Origin: Flavonifractor porci
Lineage (GTDB): Bacteria > Bacillota > Clostridia > Oscillospirales > Oscillospiraceae
Reading direction: 5' to 3'
DNA length: 64,000 nucleotides
Assembly: GCF_037572415.1 (NCBI RefSeq)
Contig: NZ_JBBHLB010000006.1
Span: 141,897-205,896 of the forward strand
Positions 48,004 to 55,604 of this stretch are shown here, piece by piece (within the stretch, counting starts at the first letter, position 1; every line of letters starts with the position of its first letter). The position numbers and the translations under genes were made by a program. The notes under the pieces are model-generated. The model had not been told where the DNA came from. It was given only the letters and a program-made list of their open reading frames with translations, and made no database searches.

Positions 48004-49314
48004 ATGAAAAAATACCTTTCCGGCGTATTGGCACTGGCCCTATGCGCAGGGCTTCTAGTCCCGGCCTCTGCCGCCGGGCAGACCTTTACCGACATTTCTG
48101 CAAGCCATTGGGCCTCTGAGGCGATTGACTACGCTGTGGACAAGGGTTACTTCTCCGGCACCAGCCCCACCACCTTCTCCCCTGAAGAGACCATGACCCG
48201 GGCCATGCTCTGGACGGTGCTTTCCCGGATAGATGATGCGCCTGCCACGGTGGCACCCGGGCAGCCTTGGTATCAGAGCGGCCGCAACTGGGCAATGGCA
48301 AATGGTATCAGCGACGGCACCAATCCCGATGGAAATATCACCCGAGAGCAGTTTTCCACAATGCTTCGTAATTTCGCCAAGCACACCGGCGCTGCCACCA
48401 ATGTGGATGTCTCCGTTCTCGATAAGTTCGTTGACCGTGGCTCCATCGCCTCCTATGCGGTGGACTCCATGGCCTGGGCCGTGACACATGGCATTGTGTC
48501 GGGAACTGGTGGGAATACCATCTCCCCTACTGGGCTGGCTACCCGTTCTCAGGCAGCAGCCATGCTGATGCGATTTGACCAGATGGGTGAAAGCAAGCCC
48601 TCTGAGCCCAGCAAGCCCATTGAGGTCAACTACAAGACCACCTTTGCTGCCATCAATGTCCCTCCTTACCCCGGCGATACGATTGAGGTTGGTGACGCGG
48701 CTTATGTCACTATCGCCTCCAATCCTTACGGGGCCAATGTAAAGGCGGGTGTGACCTACACTGTGACCAGTTCTGATGCCTCTGTGGCCACTGTAAGCGA
48801 AACGCAGCTCAACCCTGATGAGGTCAGTTTCCGAGTGTCCGGCCTGAAGGCGGGCAAGGTCACCCTTACTGCTGTTGGCTCTGACGGGTTCAAGGGGACC
48901 GCTACTATCACTGTTAAGGGTGGTACGGAGCAGGGAAATCCGACCGTGGATATGGGCGAGTATGCAAAGCAAAAGGAAGAGATGATTCGGCTCACCAATG
49001 AGGAGCGAGCGCGCAATGGGCTTCCAACCTTGCAGGTAAGCGAGCGGCTCATGGAAGGCGCTCAAATCCGTGCTGATGAATGCGTAATTTCGTACAGTCA
49101 CACCCGTCCAGGTGGAAAGCCCCCTATTGGCTCTGCTGAAATTATCAACGCATCCTCCTGGTTGGATGTAAGCGGCGAAATAAAAGAGTGGATTGAGTCT
49201 ACTGGACATCATCAGATAATGCTTACCAGTCGGTTCAACTACATCGGGGTCGGGCTGGCCAAGGGCGCAAACGGGATGTTTTATTATGTTGAGTTGTTCA
49301 GTGTAAATCCTTGA
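48004..49314 (+). CDS. SLH-Ig-CAP surface protein 2
   Basis: A 436-residue paralogue with the same order. Its signal peptide and first SLH part differ (FTDISASHWASEAIDYAVDK), the centre is identical in DNA, and the CAP domain is about half identical (LTNEERARNGLPTLQVSERL, YSHTRPGGKPPIGSAEIINA, NYIGVGLAKGANGMFYYVELF) with a shorter loop after YSHTRPGG. It starts 33 bp after gene 1, so they share a transcript. Confidence 0.87.
   Translation: MKKYLSGVLALALCAGLLVPASAAGQTFTDISASHWASEAIDYAVDKGYFSGTSPTTFSPEETMTRAMLWTVLSRIDDAPATVAPGQPWYQSGRNWAMANGISDGTNPDGNITREQFSTMLRNFAKHTGAATNVDVSVLDKFVDRGSIASYAVDSMAWAVTHGIVSGTGGNTISPTGLATRSQAAAMLMRFDQMGESKPSEPSKPIEVNYKTTFAAINVPPYPGDTIEVGDAAYVTIASNPYGANVKAGVTYTVTSSDASVATVSETQLNPDEVSFRVSGLKAGKVTLTAVGSDGFKGTATITVKGGTEQGNPTVDMGEYAKQKEEMIRLTNEERARNGLPTLQVSERLMEGAQIRADECVISYSHTRPGGKPPIGSAEIINASSWLDVSGEIKEWIESTGHHQIMLTSRFNYIGVGLAKGANGMFYYVELFSVNP
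48189..48900 (+). repeat. 712-bp perfect direct repeat, copy B
   Basis: Second copy of 46812-47523, inside SLH-Ig-CAP gene 2. Confidence 0.88.
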
Positions 49315-49336
49315 CGCACAACTCTGATTTGAAAAT

Positions 49337-49390
49337 AAAACCGCAGGCTTATAGAGAAACGTTCTTCTATATGCTTGCGGTTTTTTATTC
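49337..49390 (+). terminator. Terminator of SLH-CAP genes
   Basis: AACCGCA..GC / GC..TGCGGTT stem with an AT-rich inner part, followed by TTTTTTATT. Confidence 0.75.
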
Positions 49391-49502
49391 CATAAAACAG
49401 GTTTTCCAGGCAATGGTGATTGCGATTAATTGCCATTAACATTTTAAGTGAATTGGCAATTAGTGGTATAATATATTTATCCGCAAGAGCGATATGTGGA
49501 AT

Positions 49503-49531
49503 TTGACTCCATTTTGTTTACATGGTATATT
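49503..49531 (+). promoter_or_regulatory. Promoter of structured leader
   Basis: TTGACT, 17 bp, TATATT. The transcript would run about 455 nt before the recombinase start at 49996. Confidence 0.65.
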
Positions 49532-49559
49532 ATAAATATAGACAAAGAAGTATTAAAAT

Positions 49560-49990
49560 ATATTACATTATCCGATTCACAGTCAGATCATAACCGTTAA
49601 GCGGTTTTGATGGGACTGTGATTGTTTTAGGCTGCTGGCTAACGTAAAGCGTTAGACTGTGGTCTTTTCTTTTTACTTTTTTGTCTGTTCTCCTTTTTGT
49701 TTGTGTATTGGCACCCGGTTCCTGCTGGCGCGCACCAGCGGGAACCGGACGCCACCCCCGCTTGAGGGTTATTTTCGAAGGCAACGCCGTGGAAAATAAC
49801 CAGATAGCGGGGCGAAATTTTATGGAGGTGATTTAAAAAGTATTAAAAAGCTGCCAAATCAGTGCGCAAAATACCGGACTGCAACGGTGCGATCTCCAGA
49901 TCGGAAATTGCTGCTTTTTGAACTTGGCTCCTTCGGGGCCTGGCTGTCCGCCGTCACAGGATAAGACGGCTCACAAGTGAGGAGGCGGCA
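49560..49990 (+). ncRNA. Candidate structured leader RNA before recombinase
   Basis: No gene is present. Structures in order: CACAGTC/GACTGTG with an inner AACCG/CGGTT stem (49577-49620); CTAACG/CGTTAG followed by a T-rich tract (49639-49690); CCGGTTCC/GGAACCGG with an inner TGCTGG/CCAGCG stem (about 49715-49748); and a three-level hairpin CCCCGCT/AGCGGGG, GGTTATTTTC/GAAAATAACC, GGC/GCC (about 49756-49813). An AAGTATTAAAA repeat occurs near both ends. Confidence 0.5.
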
Positions 49991-49995
49991 ATATT

Positions 49996-50883
49996 ATGGC
50001 CAATATTAGACATCGGATGCAGTCAACTCTGCACACTCTCTACCGGCAGGGTCGCGGTCAAAAGAAAAAGGAGGATCCGGGCCACCGATTTATTCACAGC
50101 AAGATGACCCTCCAAACCTACCTTCGGGAGGTGGATCGCTTCTCTGACTGGCTCAAAGTGCAGGGCGTCAAAATGCGCTGCACGGAACAGGAGGCGGCCC
50201 GTCAGGTTCCGGCGTACCTTCAATCACTGATCCAAGCGGAGCGGTCGCCCAATACCGTGCACACGGCCGCTGCGGCCCCTAGCCTGCACAGGCGCAGTGA
50301 CGCCGATGTCCTGTCGCCCCGATACCGGCGGCTGGTTGACTTTGCCCGGGTTGCTGGCCTGCGCCGGGACGAGTACGCCCAGCTCCGGGGACGAGACTTC
50401 ATTCATATCGACGGGCAGGTCTATGTGCTGGTGGAGCAGGGCAAAGGCGGTAAAAGGCAATATCAGCTCATTGATCAAGAGGATGCGGCGGTTGTTGAGC
50501 GATGCTTCTCGGGAATTGGTCAGAACGAGAGCGCATTCTCGCCGTCGGAAACGAACAATAAAATCAACCTCCACCGCTTCCGGCGGGAGCACGCCCAGGA
50601 GATGTACCGTCGCTATTTGGAGCGGATGGCTGCCGATCCGGCCTATCGGGATGAGTTGCTGTGTCTCGTCAAAGAGGCGTTTCACAGGGCTGGCCAGGAC
50701 TGGCGGCGCAACCCCGACATGCGGCGGCTGGCCCTGCCTTATGTCTGCCGGGGGTATGTGCGGCGGAGCCCGGGCAATGCCGGGCGCTCCGTGTCCTATG
50801 ACCGGCTGGCGCTTATGGCTGTTTCCGTGCTCCACCTGGCCCATTGGAGGTGCGACGTTACGGTCAAAAATTATATGCAGTGA
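49996..50883 (+). CDS. Tyrosine recombinase/integrase
   Basis: A 295-residue protein with an N-terminal SAM-like core-binding domain (MTLQTYLREVDRFSDWLKVQGV) and a catalytic domain: Arg box AGLRRDEYAQLRGRDF, KGGKRQY strand, HRFRREHAQEMYR in the H-x-x-R position, and HLAHWRCDVTVKNYMQ carrying the H/W and the last Tyr. The linker after SPNTVHTAAAA is short, so a small internal deletion is possible. It differs from the element-end integrase and may be a second recombinase or a DNA-inversion enzyme. GAGGAGG precedes the ATG. Confidence 0.8.
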   Translation: MANIRHRMQSTLHTLYRQGRGQKKKEDPGHRFIHSKMTLQTYLREVDRFSDWLKVQGVKMRCTEQEAARQVPAYLQSLIQAERSPNTVHTAAAAPSLHRRSDADVLSPRYRRLVDFARVAGLRRDEYAQLRGRDFIHIDGQVYVLVEQGKGGKRQYQLIDQEDAAVVERCFSGIGQNESAFSPSETNNKINLHRFRREHAQEMYRRYLERMAADPAYRDELLCLVKEAFHRAGQDWRRNPDMRRLALPYVCRGYVRRSPGNAGRSVSYDRLALMAVSVLHLAHWRCDVTVKNYMQ

Positions 50884-51046
50884 GACTTCAAGATTGCAAA
50901 ACATCAAATAATACTTTTTTGATGTATAATCACTAAACAATCTCAAAATTCTTCATTATTTTAATTTATATTTCAACATTAGTTCTGACAACCAGAAAAA
51001 GCATTAGCAAGCAGTCTAAAAAGGAGCGGGCCTTGAGGAAGCAAAT

Positions 51047-51075
51047 TTGACCAAAATAAAAATGGATGGTACAAT
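51047..51075 (+). promoter_or_regulatory. Promoter of the HTH pair
   Basis: TTGACC, 17 bp, TACAAT. Confidence 0.7.
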
Positions 51076-51085
51076 ATGTGTGAAG

Positions 51086-51115
51086 ACGTATGTTGCATGA
51101 CAACATACGTTTTTG
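51086..51115 (+). terminator. Leader hairpin with T tract
   Basis: ACGTATGTTG / CAACATACGT, 5-nt loop, TTTTTG. It begins about five bases after the expected transcript start, so it is a 5' end stem or attenuator rather than a gene-end terminator. Confidence 0.65.
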
Positions 51116-51161
51116 CTTTATCGCTTTGGCCATTCGCTGTCAAAAATGGAGGTCATATTTT

Positions 51162-51524
51162 ATGACGAAATACAAGGCATACCCTAATATAAGCCCGTAC
51201 TTTACCAACTGTTCCCAATGCGAGACTGACAAAGAGTGGAGGTTTATCCAGATTGATATTTTCTTTTTACTGCATCCACGCGTTCTTGATCTTTCTTCGG
51301 CGGCGCTTCACCTGTATTTCTGTATGTGCCTCGAGGCCAAAGGCAAATATGATTTTGTTTTTACGGAGAGTCTCGCGCTTCAATATGGTTTTACACATTC
51401 CACCTACCACCGTGCTAAGGCAGAGTTAATTGACGCCGAGTTCATCCGGCTGGCCCGCTCGGGGCGGTGTCGCCGTGAACCCAATCACTATTCGTTTACG
51501 CTTCGGTGGCAAGGCATAGCTTAA
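51162..51524 (+). CDS. Replication-initiator-like winged-helix protein 1
   Basis: A 120-residue protein: WRFIQIDIFFLLHPRVLDLSSAALHLYFCMCLEAKG ... FTHSTYHRAKAELIDAEFIRLARSGRCRREPNHYSF. The order (helix, LALQYGF HTH, AKAELIxAGFI wing) resembles the winged-helix N-domain of plasmid/ICE initiator-like proteins. It is a paralogue of the next gene. GGAGG precedes the ATG. Role uncertain. Confidence 0.6.
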   Translation: MTKYKAYPNISPYFTNCSQCETDKEWRFIQIDIFFLLHPRVLDLSSAALHLYFCMCLEAKGKYDFVFTESLALQYGFTHSTYHRAKAELIDAEFIRLARSGRCRREPNHYSFTLRWQGIA

Positions 51525-51553
51525 TTGGACGTGATATTAGAAAGGACCACAAT

Positions 51554-51925
51554 ATGGCACAAAAAAAAGCACATTATGAACTCCGCCCCTATTTGTCGGC
51601 TCCCCGCCAGCCATCCTGCTCTTATAAACCCAAGCCCTGTTTTGTGCAGATTGGCTACTCCTTTTTCCGAGATGAGCGCGTACAGGGCCTATCTCATAAC
51701 GCTCTCCGCCTCTATGTATGTATGGGATTGGAGGCTCGAGGCGGCCAGGATTTTGTTTTCTCCAAAAAAACTGCACTCCGCTACGGTATCCCCTACACAT
51801 CTTTTTTGAGAGCAAAGGCTGAGCTAATTAACGCCGGTTTCATTAGAACAGTCTGGTGCAATCATTATTCTGGTAAATGTAATCATTATTCGTTCTCGAT
51901 AGCGTGGAAAGCTGTGTGCTCATAG
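51554..51925 (+). CDS. Replication-initiator-like winged-helix protein 2
   Basis: A 123-residue paralogue of the previous gene (CFVQIGYSFFRDERVQGLSHNALRLYVCMGLEARGGQDFVF ... IPYTSFLRAKAELINAGFIRTVWCNHY), roughly 40% identical by eye, probably a tandem duplicate. AAAGGA precedes the ATG. It ends at a hairpin terminator. Confidence 0.6.
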   Translation: MAQKKAHYELRPYLSAPRQPSCSYKPKPCFVQIGYSFFRDERVQGLSHNALRLYVCMGLEARGGQDFVFSKKTALRYGIPYTSFLRAKAELINAGFIRTVWCNHYSGKCNHYSFSIAWKAVCS

Positions 51926-51926
51926 A

Positions 51927-51951
51927 GCCAGTATCCCTTCGGGGCACTGGC
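51927..51951 (+). terminator. Hairpin after HTH pair
   Basis: GCCAGT / ACTGGC with an inner CCC-TTC-GGG stem and little T tract. Confidence 0.5.
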
Positions 51952-52168
51952 TGGCGATATATAATATCTATGCCATCCTGACACACGTTATTTGCGTATG
52001 CGACACTCACTGGGTGTGTCAAATTGACACCTCATCGGCTTTGTCTGCCTCATCCCCCTTCAAAAAATATCAATCTGGCACATCTTTTCTCCCAACCTGA
52101 TACACCTTATATATTCTCGTTAATTTTATTCCATAATATTTTATATCAGATTTGATCGGAGTGTAACT

Positions 52169-52354
52169 ATGATTTATACCGACATCTCCCAGCTCCCGCT
52201 GGTTTTAACGATAGAAGATCTGATCTCAGTGCTGCATATTGGACGCAACAAAGCCTATGATCTGGTCAAAACCAAGCAAATTCAGTCCATCAAAGTTGGA
52301 AAACAGATCCGTATCCCCCGAGCCGCGCTGGAACGCTATCTATCCACGCTCTAA
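52169..52354 (+). CDS. Excisionase-like HTH protein
   Basis: A 61-residue winged-HTH of the MerR/Xis type (LTIEDLISVLHIGRNKAYDLVKTKQIQSIKVGKQIRIPRAALERYLSTL). Such proteins bend att DNA and direct the neighbouring integrase to excision. It ends 121 bp before the integrase start with a separate integrase promoter between. Upstream 51952-52168 is AT-rich with no gene. Confidence 0.85.
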   Translation: MIYTDISQLPLVLTIEDLISVLHIGRNKAYDLVKTKQIQSIKVGKQIRIPRAALERYLSTL

Positions 52355-52361
52355 TCTAACA

Positions 52362-52390
52362 TTGACTCAGTCTTCCCCCCATGGTATACT
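52362..52390 (+). promoter_or_regulatory. Promoter of integrase 1
   Basis: TTGACT, 17 bp, TATACT. Confidence 0.8.
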
Positions 52391-52475
52391 CGGCGCATAA
52401 ATGAATGGACACTCCGCTCAAGCAAAGGAAGGAGGTCTGTGCAGCTTGAGTATGATGCACAAAGGAGTGTTTACC

Positions 52476-53876
52476 TTGAAACCTCGCAAAAAAGGCCAGA
52501 AGTGGGAAATCTCTTACCGCTGTCCCGGCTTCTCCAAGCCCATCTATGAACGCTTTTCCACCTTTGAGGCGGCCAAACTGCGTATCGCTGAAATCGAGTA
52601 TGAAAAGTCCATCGGGCAGCTTCGCCCTCCCAAGCTTCTCCCTAGTCCGGAAATGCAGCGTTCTAAAAAATTTTTGACTGTGGCAGAGCTGCTGGACGAA
52701 TACGTCCAGCTCTATGGACTAAATCATTGGGGGGACTCCTATCTCTCATACGCCCGCCACCGCATCGAGCACTACATAAAACCATATCTAGGCAATGTCA
52801 TCGTGCAGGATCTGACCACACATGACCTGGACATTTATTACGACGGGCTGCGTGATAAACCCGCAGTCATTCTAAAAGGCCATAAGAATGTCAACAAGAC
52901 GATCTCTCCCCAGGTAATCGAAAAAATCCATACTCTCTTGCGCAGCGCTTTCAATCAGGCGATTATCTGGGGATACCTACAAATCAATCCGACTCAAAAC
53001 GCTACCCTCCCGGAATATGAAAAGTCGGTCCGCGCTGTCTGGACTGCCGATGAGGCACAGCGGGCGGTAGATCTCTGTGACGACCCAATCCTCCGTCTGG
53101 CTCTGCTCCTGGCTTTGGGCTGCTCTATGCGAATCGGTGAAATCCTCGGACTGACCTGGGCGTGTGTCCACCTGTCTGAGGAGGATCGCAGCGCTGGCAC
53201 CGCCTGTGTACTAATTGACAAAGAGTTGAAACGCTGTGACAAAAGCAGCCTTCAGGATCTGGAGCGGCGGGGCCGCTCTAAGGTTCGCTTCATCTTTCCC
53301 GAGGTCAAGCGAACGCAGCCCTGCAAAACCGTTCTGGTCCTGAAGGCACCCAAAACCGCCAGCAGCATCCGTAATGTCTATCTGCCGGAGACCGTTTCAA
53401 CGGCCCTTCTGGAGATGCAGGCGCGGCAAGCAGAGGAAAAGGCCTTACTGGGAGACGCCTATACAGACTATGGCTTGGTCATCGCCCATGAGGACGGGCG
53501 GCCCTTTGAAGAACGGCAGATCGCTGATCTGCTGCGCAGCTTTATCGCCAAGAACAATCTTCCTCCTGTGGTATTCCATTCGCTGCGGCATTGCAGTGCT
53601 ACAGTCAAGCTCCAAATCAGCGGCGGGAACATCAAGGCGGTTCAGGGAGATACCGGCCACGCCCAGGCACGAATGGTCACCGACCTCTACGCCCACACAG
53701 ACAATGAGGCTAGAAGAAAACTGGCTCAAAAAGTCGAACTGGACTTTTTTCAAAAGTCTGCTCAAACGAAAAAAGCAGCAGCTGATGACGTACAACGCGC
53801 CTATCAACTGCTGTTGGAAAACCCTGATATGGCAAAGCTAATCCTTGCCGTAATGGGACAGACAAATGCTTCATAA
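52476..53876 (+). CDS. Tyrosine integrase of element 1
   Basis: About 466 residues: an N-terminal arm-binding domain (KKGQKWEISYRCPGFSKPIYERFSTFEAA), a SAM-like core-binding domain and a catalytic domain with the Arg box (ALGCSMRIGEILGLTW), HSLRHCSATVKLQ, the GDTGHAQARMVTDLYAHTD stretch with H and last Tyr. It would recombine att sites in the tRNA-Thr gene. TTG 52476 has AAAGGAG eight bases upstream; ATG 52455 or a TTG at 52446 could also start the protein. It ends 80 bp before the inner att copy. Confidence 0.87.
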   Translation: MKPRKKGQKWEISYRCPGFSKPIYERFSTFEAAKLRIAEIEYEKSIGQLRPPKLLPSPEMQRSKKFLTVAELLDEYVQLYGLNHWGDSYLSYARHRIEHYIKPYLGNVIVQDLTTHDLDIYYDGLRDKPAVILKGHKNVNKTISPQVIEKIHTLLRSAFNQAIIWGYLQINPTQNATLPEYEKSVRAVWTADEAQRAVDLCDDPILRLALLLALGCSMRIGEILGLTWACVHLSEEDRSAGTACVLIDKELKRCDKSSLQDLERRGRSKVRFIFPEVKRTQPCKTVLVLKAPKTASSIRNVYLPETVSTALLEMQARQAEEKALLGDAYTDYGLVIAHEDGRPFEERQIADLLRSFIAKNNLPPVVFHSLRHCSATVKLQISGGNIKAVQGDTGHAQARMVTDLYAHTDNEARRKLAQKVELDFFQKSAQTKKAAADDVQRAYQLLLENPDMAKLILAVMGQTNAS

Positions 53877-53919
53877 AAAGGTTTGTTGGAAATTCCAACA
53901 ATCTGCTTGAATCTAACAA

Positions 53920-53956
53920 AAAAAACCCTCGAGCCTTTGAGACTCAAGGGTTTTCT
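53920..53956. terminator. Terminator between integrase 1 and att copy
   Basis: AAAACCCT-GAG / CTC-AAGGGTTTT hairpin with A and T tracts on both sides. On the minus strand it ends a tRNA-type transcript with a run of eight Ts. Confidence 0.8.
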
Positions 53957-54001
53957 TGGAGCTGCTAGCCAGATTTGAACTGGCGACCTCATCCTTACCA
54001 A
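53957..54001 (-). repeat. Inner att site: 3' half of a tRNA-Thr
   Basis: CCA, discriminator, acceptor strand, T arm and variable arm up to TTGGTAA of the anticodon loop. The T stem is GCCAG/CTGGC as in the outer copy, whereas the intact tRNA has TCCGG/CCGGA. It divides the two integrated elements. Confidence 0.82.
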
Positions 54002-54228
54002 TTACTTTTTGCGCATTTTCCATTTTACCGGCCTTTTGTCCGCTATCGTCTCTTTCCCTTGTGGCGCAATACTTCCCCGGCTTTTCTGTTCTGTTCTTTT
54101 GTCTGCTTGCATTGGTGTTTCTGAACTTATTCGGGGTGTCCGTCTGGTTTTTGTCTGGGTTTCTATCTGCCACCCTGACCGCTGACCTCATCCCTATAGG
54201 CCAAAAAACCAGACATAAAGCCCCCCAC

Positions 54229-54257
54229 TTGCTTTCGACTCCATTCTATGTTATCCT
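54229..54257 (+). promoter_or_regulatory. Promoter of holin-like toxin
   Basis: TTGCTT, 17 bp, TATCCT. Confidence 0.65.
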
Positions 54258-54285
54258 GACCTTGGCGCTGCCGGACAGCAGCGGT

Positions 54286-54342
54286 CAGCCCTCTTGACGG
54301 AGGGCAGCTTCTTTGCTCTCCGATCTTCGGAAAGGAGGGCTG
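54286..54342 (+). promoter_or_regulatory. RBS-hiding leader structure of toxin
   Basis: CAGCCCTC (54286-54293) is perfectly complementary to GAGGGCTG (54335-54342), which contains the toxin ribosome site. A second pairing GGGCAGC/GCTGCCC (54302-54308, 54339-54345) covers the bases before the ATG. Confidence 0.6.
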
Positions 54343-54345
54343 CCC

Positions 54346-54426
54346 ATGAGTACATCCGAAGTTCTTCAGCTTTGTTTGGTCATCATTGGTATTTGCAGCC
54401 TGTTTATTCAGGCAAAAAAGAAGTGA
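54346..54426 (+). CDS. Putative holin-like toxin (type I)
   Basis: A 26-residue peptide: MSTSEVLQLCL, a single TM helix and a Lys-rich end (QAKKK). It matches the form of the small holin-like toxins of Firmicutes (start M-S/T-T-x-E, one helix, basic tail), which insert in the membrane. AAAGGAGG lies upstream but is predicted to be hidden by a leader hairpin. Directly downstream, on the other strand, is a strong promoter for an overlapping antisense RNA. Confidence 0.72.
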   Translation: MSTSEVLQLCLVIIGICSLFIQAKKK

Positions 54427-54511
54427 CCGCCGGCACCCTGACAAGTACGGCGATCACATCAAGTAGTTTGTAAGGGCTGACCGATACGGCGACTCGGCAG
54501 CGCCTCTCTCT
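54414..54511 (-). ncRNA. Antisense RNA antitoxin candidate
   Basis: A minus-strand promoter (TTGACA-17-TATAAT) starts transcription near 54511. A GATCGCCG/CGGCGGTC hairpin followed by ACTTCTTTTTT ends it near 54414. The roughly 98-nt RNA is complementary to the toxin mRNA from the last four codons through its 3' region, the arrangement of TxpA/RatA-type systems. Confidence 0.65.
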
Positions 54512-54517
54512 ATATCC

Positions 54518-54546
54518 ATTATAGGCCGCTGTAGCCACACTGTCAA
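54518..54546 (-). promoter_or_regulatory. Promoter of antisense RNA
   Basis: Minus strand: TTGACA (54541-54546), 17 bp, TATAAT (54518-54523); both boxes are perfect. Confidence 0.85.
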
Positions 54547-54568
54547 GCCCCGGGCGCTGTGCCTGGGG

Positions 54569-54796
54569 TTATTTTGTGCCCTCAGCAGGCCCACCAGTGA
54601 CCGCACAAGCGACACTGTCCCGCTCCATCGCCTCAGCTATGGCCCGGTTGATAAAGCCGTTCACGCTCTCGCCGTGGGCCTCTGCATGGGCCTGAACCGC
54701 TGCCCTTTGCTGTGTAGTCATTCTGATTTCAACCCGTGCAAAGCCCTCCATATATGCCTTCTGGGCACGCTTCTGCGCATCGGTTTTCCCTGCCAT
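54569..54796 (-). CDS. Ribbon-helix-helix DNA-binding protein
   Basis: A 75-residue protein with an Arc/MetJ-type fold: FARVEIRMTTQQRAAVQAHAEAHGESVNGFINRAIAEAMERD. AGGAGG precedes the ATG. Three identical palindromes lie upstream in the divergent promoter region, so it likely represses both its own gene and the plus-strand operon. The family also serves as plasmid copy-control and relaxosome accessory proteins. Confidence 0.85.
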   Translation of the reverse strand: MAGKTDAQKRAQKAYMEGFARVEIRMTTQQRAAVQAHAEAHGESVNGFINRAIAEAMERDSVACAVTGGPAEGTK

Positions 54797-54851
54797 GCTT
54801 TCCTCCTTTCTGGGGCCGGTAAAATATCGGCACCTCCTCCATTATGTCTAA

Positions 54852-54957
54852 ATTATACCACACAATTCAATCTACCGGTAGATATATATTGCACAAATCT
54901 ACCGGTAGATATTTGTACGGTATGCCGCTTGTTATCTACCGGTAGATATGCTATAAT
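54852..54957. promoter_or_regulatory. Divergent promoters with three 14-bp operators
   Basis: ATCTACCGGTAGAT, a perfect palindrome, occurs at 54870-54883, 54897-54910 and 54934-54947. The third fills the 17-bp spacer of a plus-strand promoter (TTGTTA 54929-54934, TATAAT 54952-54957). A minus-strand TATAAT lies at 54852-54857. Confidence 0.85.
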
Positions 54958-55110
54958 TCATAATGTCAAGAGGAACAGGTCAAGTCAAGGTGGATCCCAA
55001 GAACACAAGGTTAGACCGGGACGGGATACGGGAGATTGAGACGCACTGAGCAGAACGCTATGCCGTAAGGCCCCCCGGCACTTGACCCCAGTTAACAGGA
55101 GGTTTGCAGT

Positions 55111-55380
55111 ATGAGCAGCTACGAACTTGAAAGCAGGATCCGGGAGCTGCGCCAGCTCCAGAGCCTTATTGAGGAGGCCCAGGCCGAGGCGGAGGCGATC
55201 AAGGATACGATCAAGGCCCACATGGGCGACGCCCAGGAGCTACGGGCCGGGGAATATAAGGTCACCTGGAAGCCGGTAACCTCCTCCCGGCTGGATAGCA
55301 AGGCCCTGAAGGCAGCCGCCCCCGAGCTGGTAGAGCGATTCACCAAAACTGTCACCAGCCGCCGTTTTTGCGTGGCATAA
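55111..55380 (+). CDS. Small coiled-coil phage/ICE-type protein
   Basis: An 89-residue protein: an N-terminal coiled coil (ELESRIRELRQLQSLIEEAQAEAEAIKDTIKAHMG) and a beta-rich end (AGEYKVTWKPVTSSRLDSKALKAAAPELVERFTKTVTSRRFCVA). The end segment is a pattern I recognise from small proteins of clostridial phages and ICEs near recombination genes, of unknown function. AGGAGG precedes the ATG. It is under the triple-operator promoter. Confidence 0.7.
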   Translation: MSSYELESRIRELRQLQSLIEEAQAEAEAIKDTIKAHMGDAQELRAGEYKVTWKPVTSSRLDSKALKAAAPELVERFTKTVTSRRFCVA

Positions 55381-55403
55381 AGACTCATTCCCCAGCAGAA
55401 TAG

Positions 55404-55447
55404 CGAGCGGGTATCCTACCTCAGAAGGATGCCCGCTCGTTGTTGTT
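55404..55447 (+). terminator. Terminator after coiled-coil gene
   Basis: CGAGCGGG-TATCC / GGAT-CCCGCTCG stem, then TTGTTGTT. Confidence 0.75.
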
Positions 55448-55449
55448 AT

Positions 55450-55604
55450 GTGTCCAAGTCGGACACATTGCCAAATCGGCAAGCGTCTGCCGATTTGATT
55501 TCCTTATGCTCCGATCCCGCCGCCAAAAACGACAACGCTGTCGTTTTTCAGATTAGTGTGTACCGTGCTGCTGCTACCTCAAATCCGCCAACGTTGACGG
55601 ATTT
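55450..55604. repeat. Four-hairpin array in element 2
   Basis: GTGTCC/GGACAC (55450-55466), AAATCGGCA/TGCCGATTT (55473-55496), AAAAACGACA/TGTCGTTTTT (55525-55548) and AAATCCGCCA/TGACGGATTT (55581-55604). The last three share the loop core A(A/G)CG(T/C). No gene is present from 55381 to 57192. Confidence 0.7.

Larger units (their letters stand above)
42937..54001. mobile_element. Integrative element 1 in tRNA-Thr
   Basis: About 11.1 kb between two copies of the tRNA-Thr 3' half. It ends with an excisionase-like gene and a tyrosine integrase next to the right att copy. Cargo: BlaI/M56 genes, a lipoprotein-like gene, XRE, two SLH-CAP proteins, a second recombinase and two HTH proteins. No conjugation genes are visible, so it depends on helpers or is a remnant. 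Confidence 0.7.
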
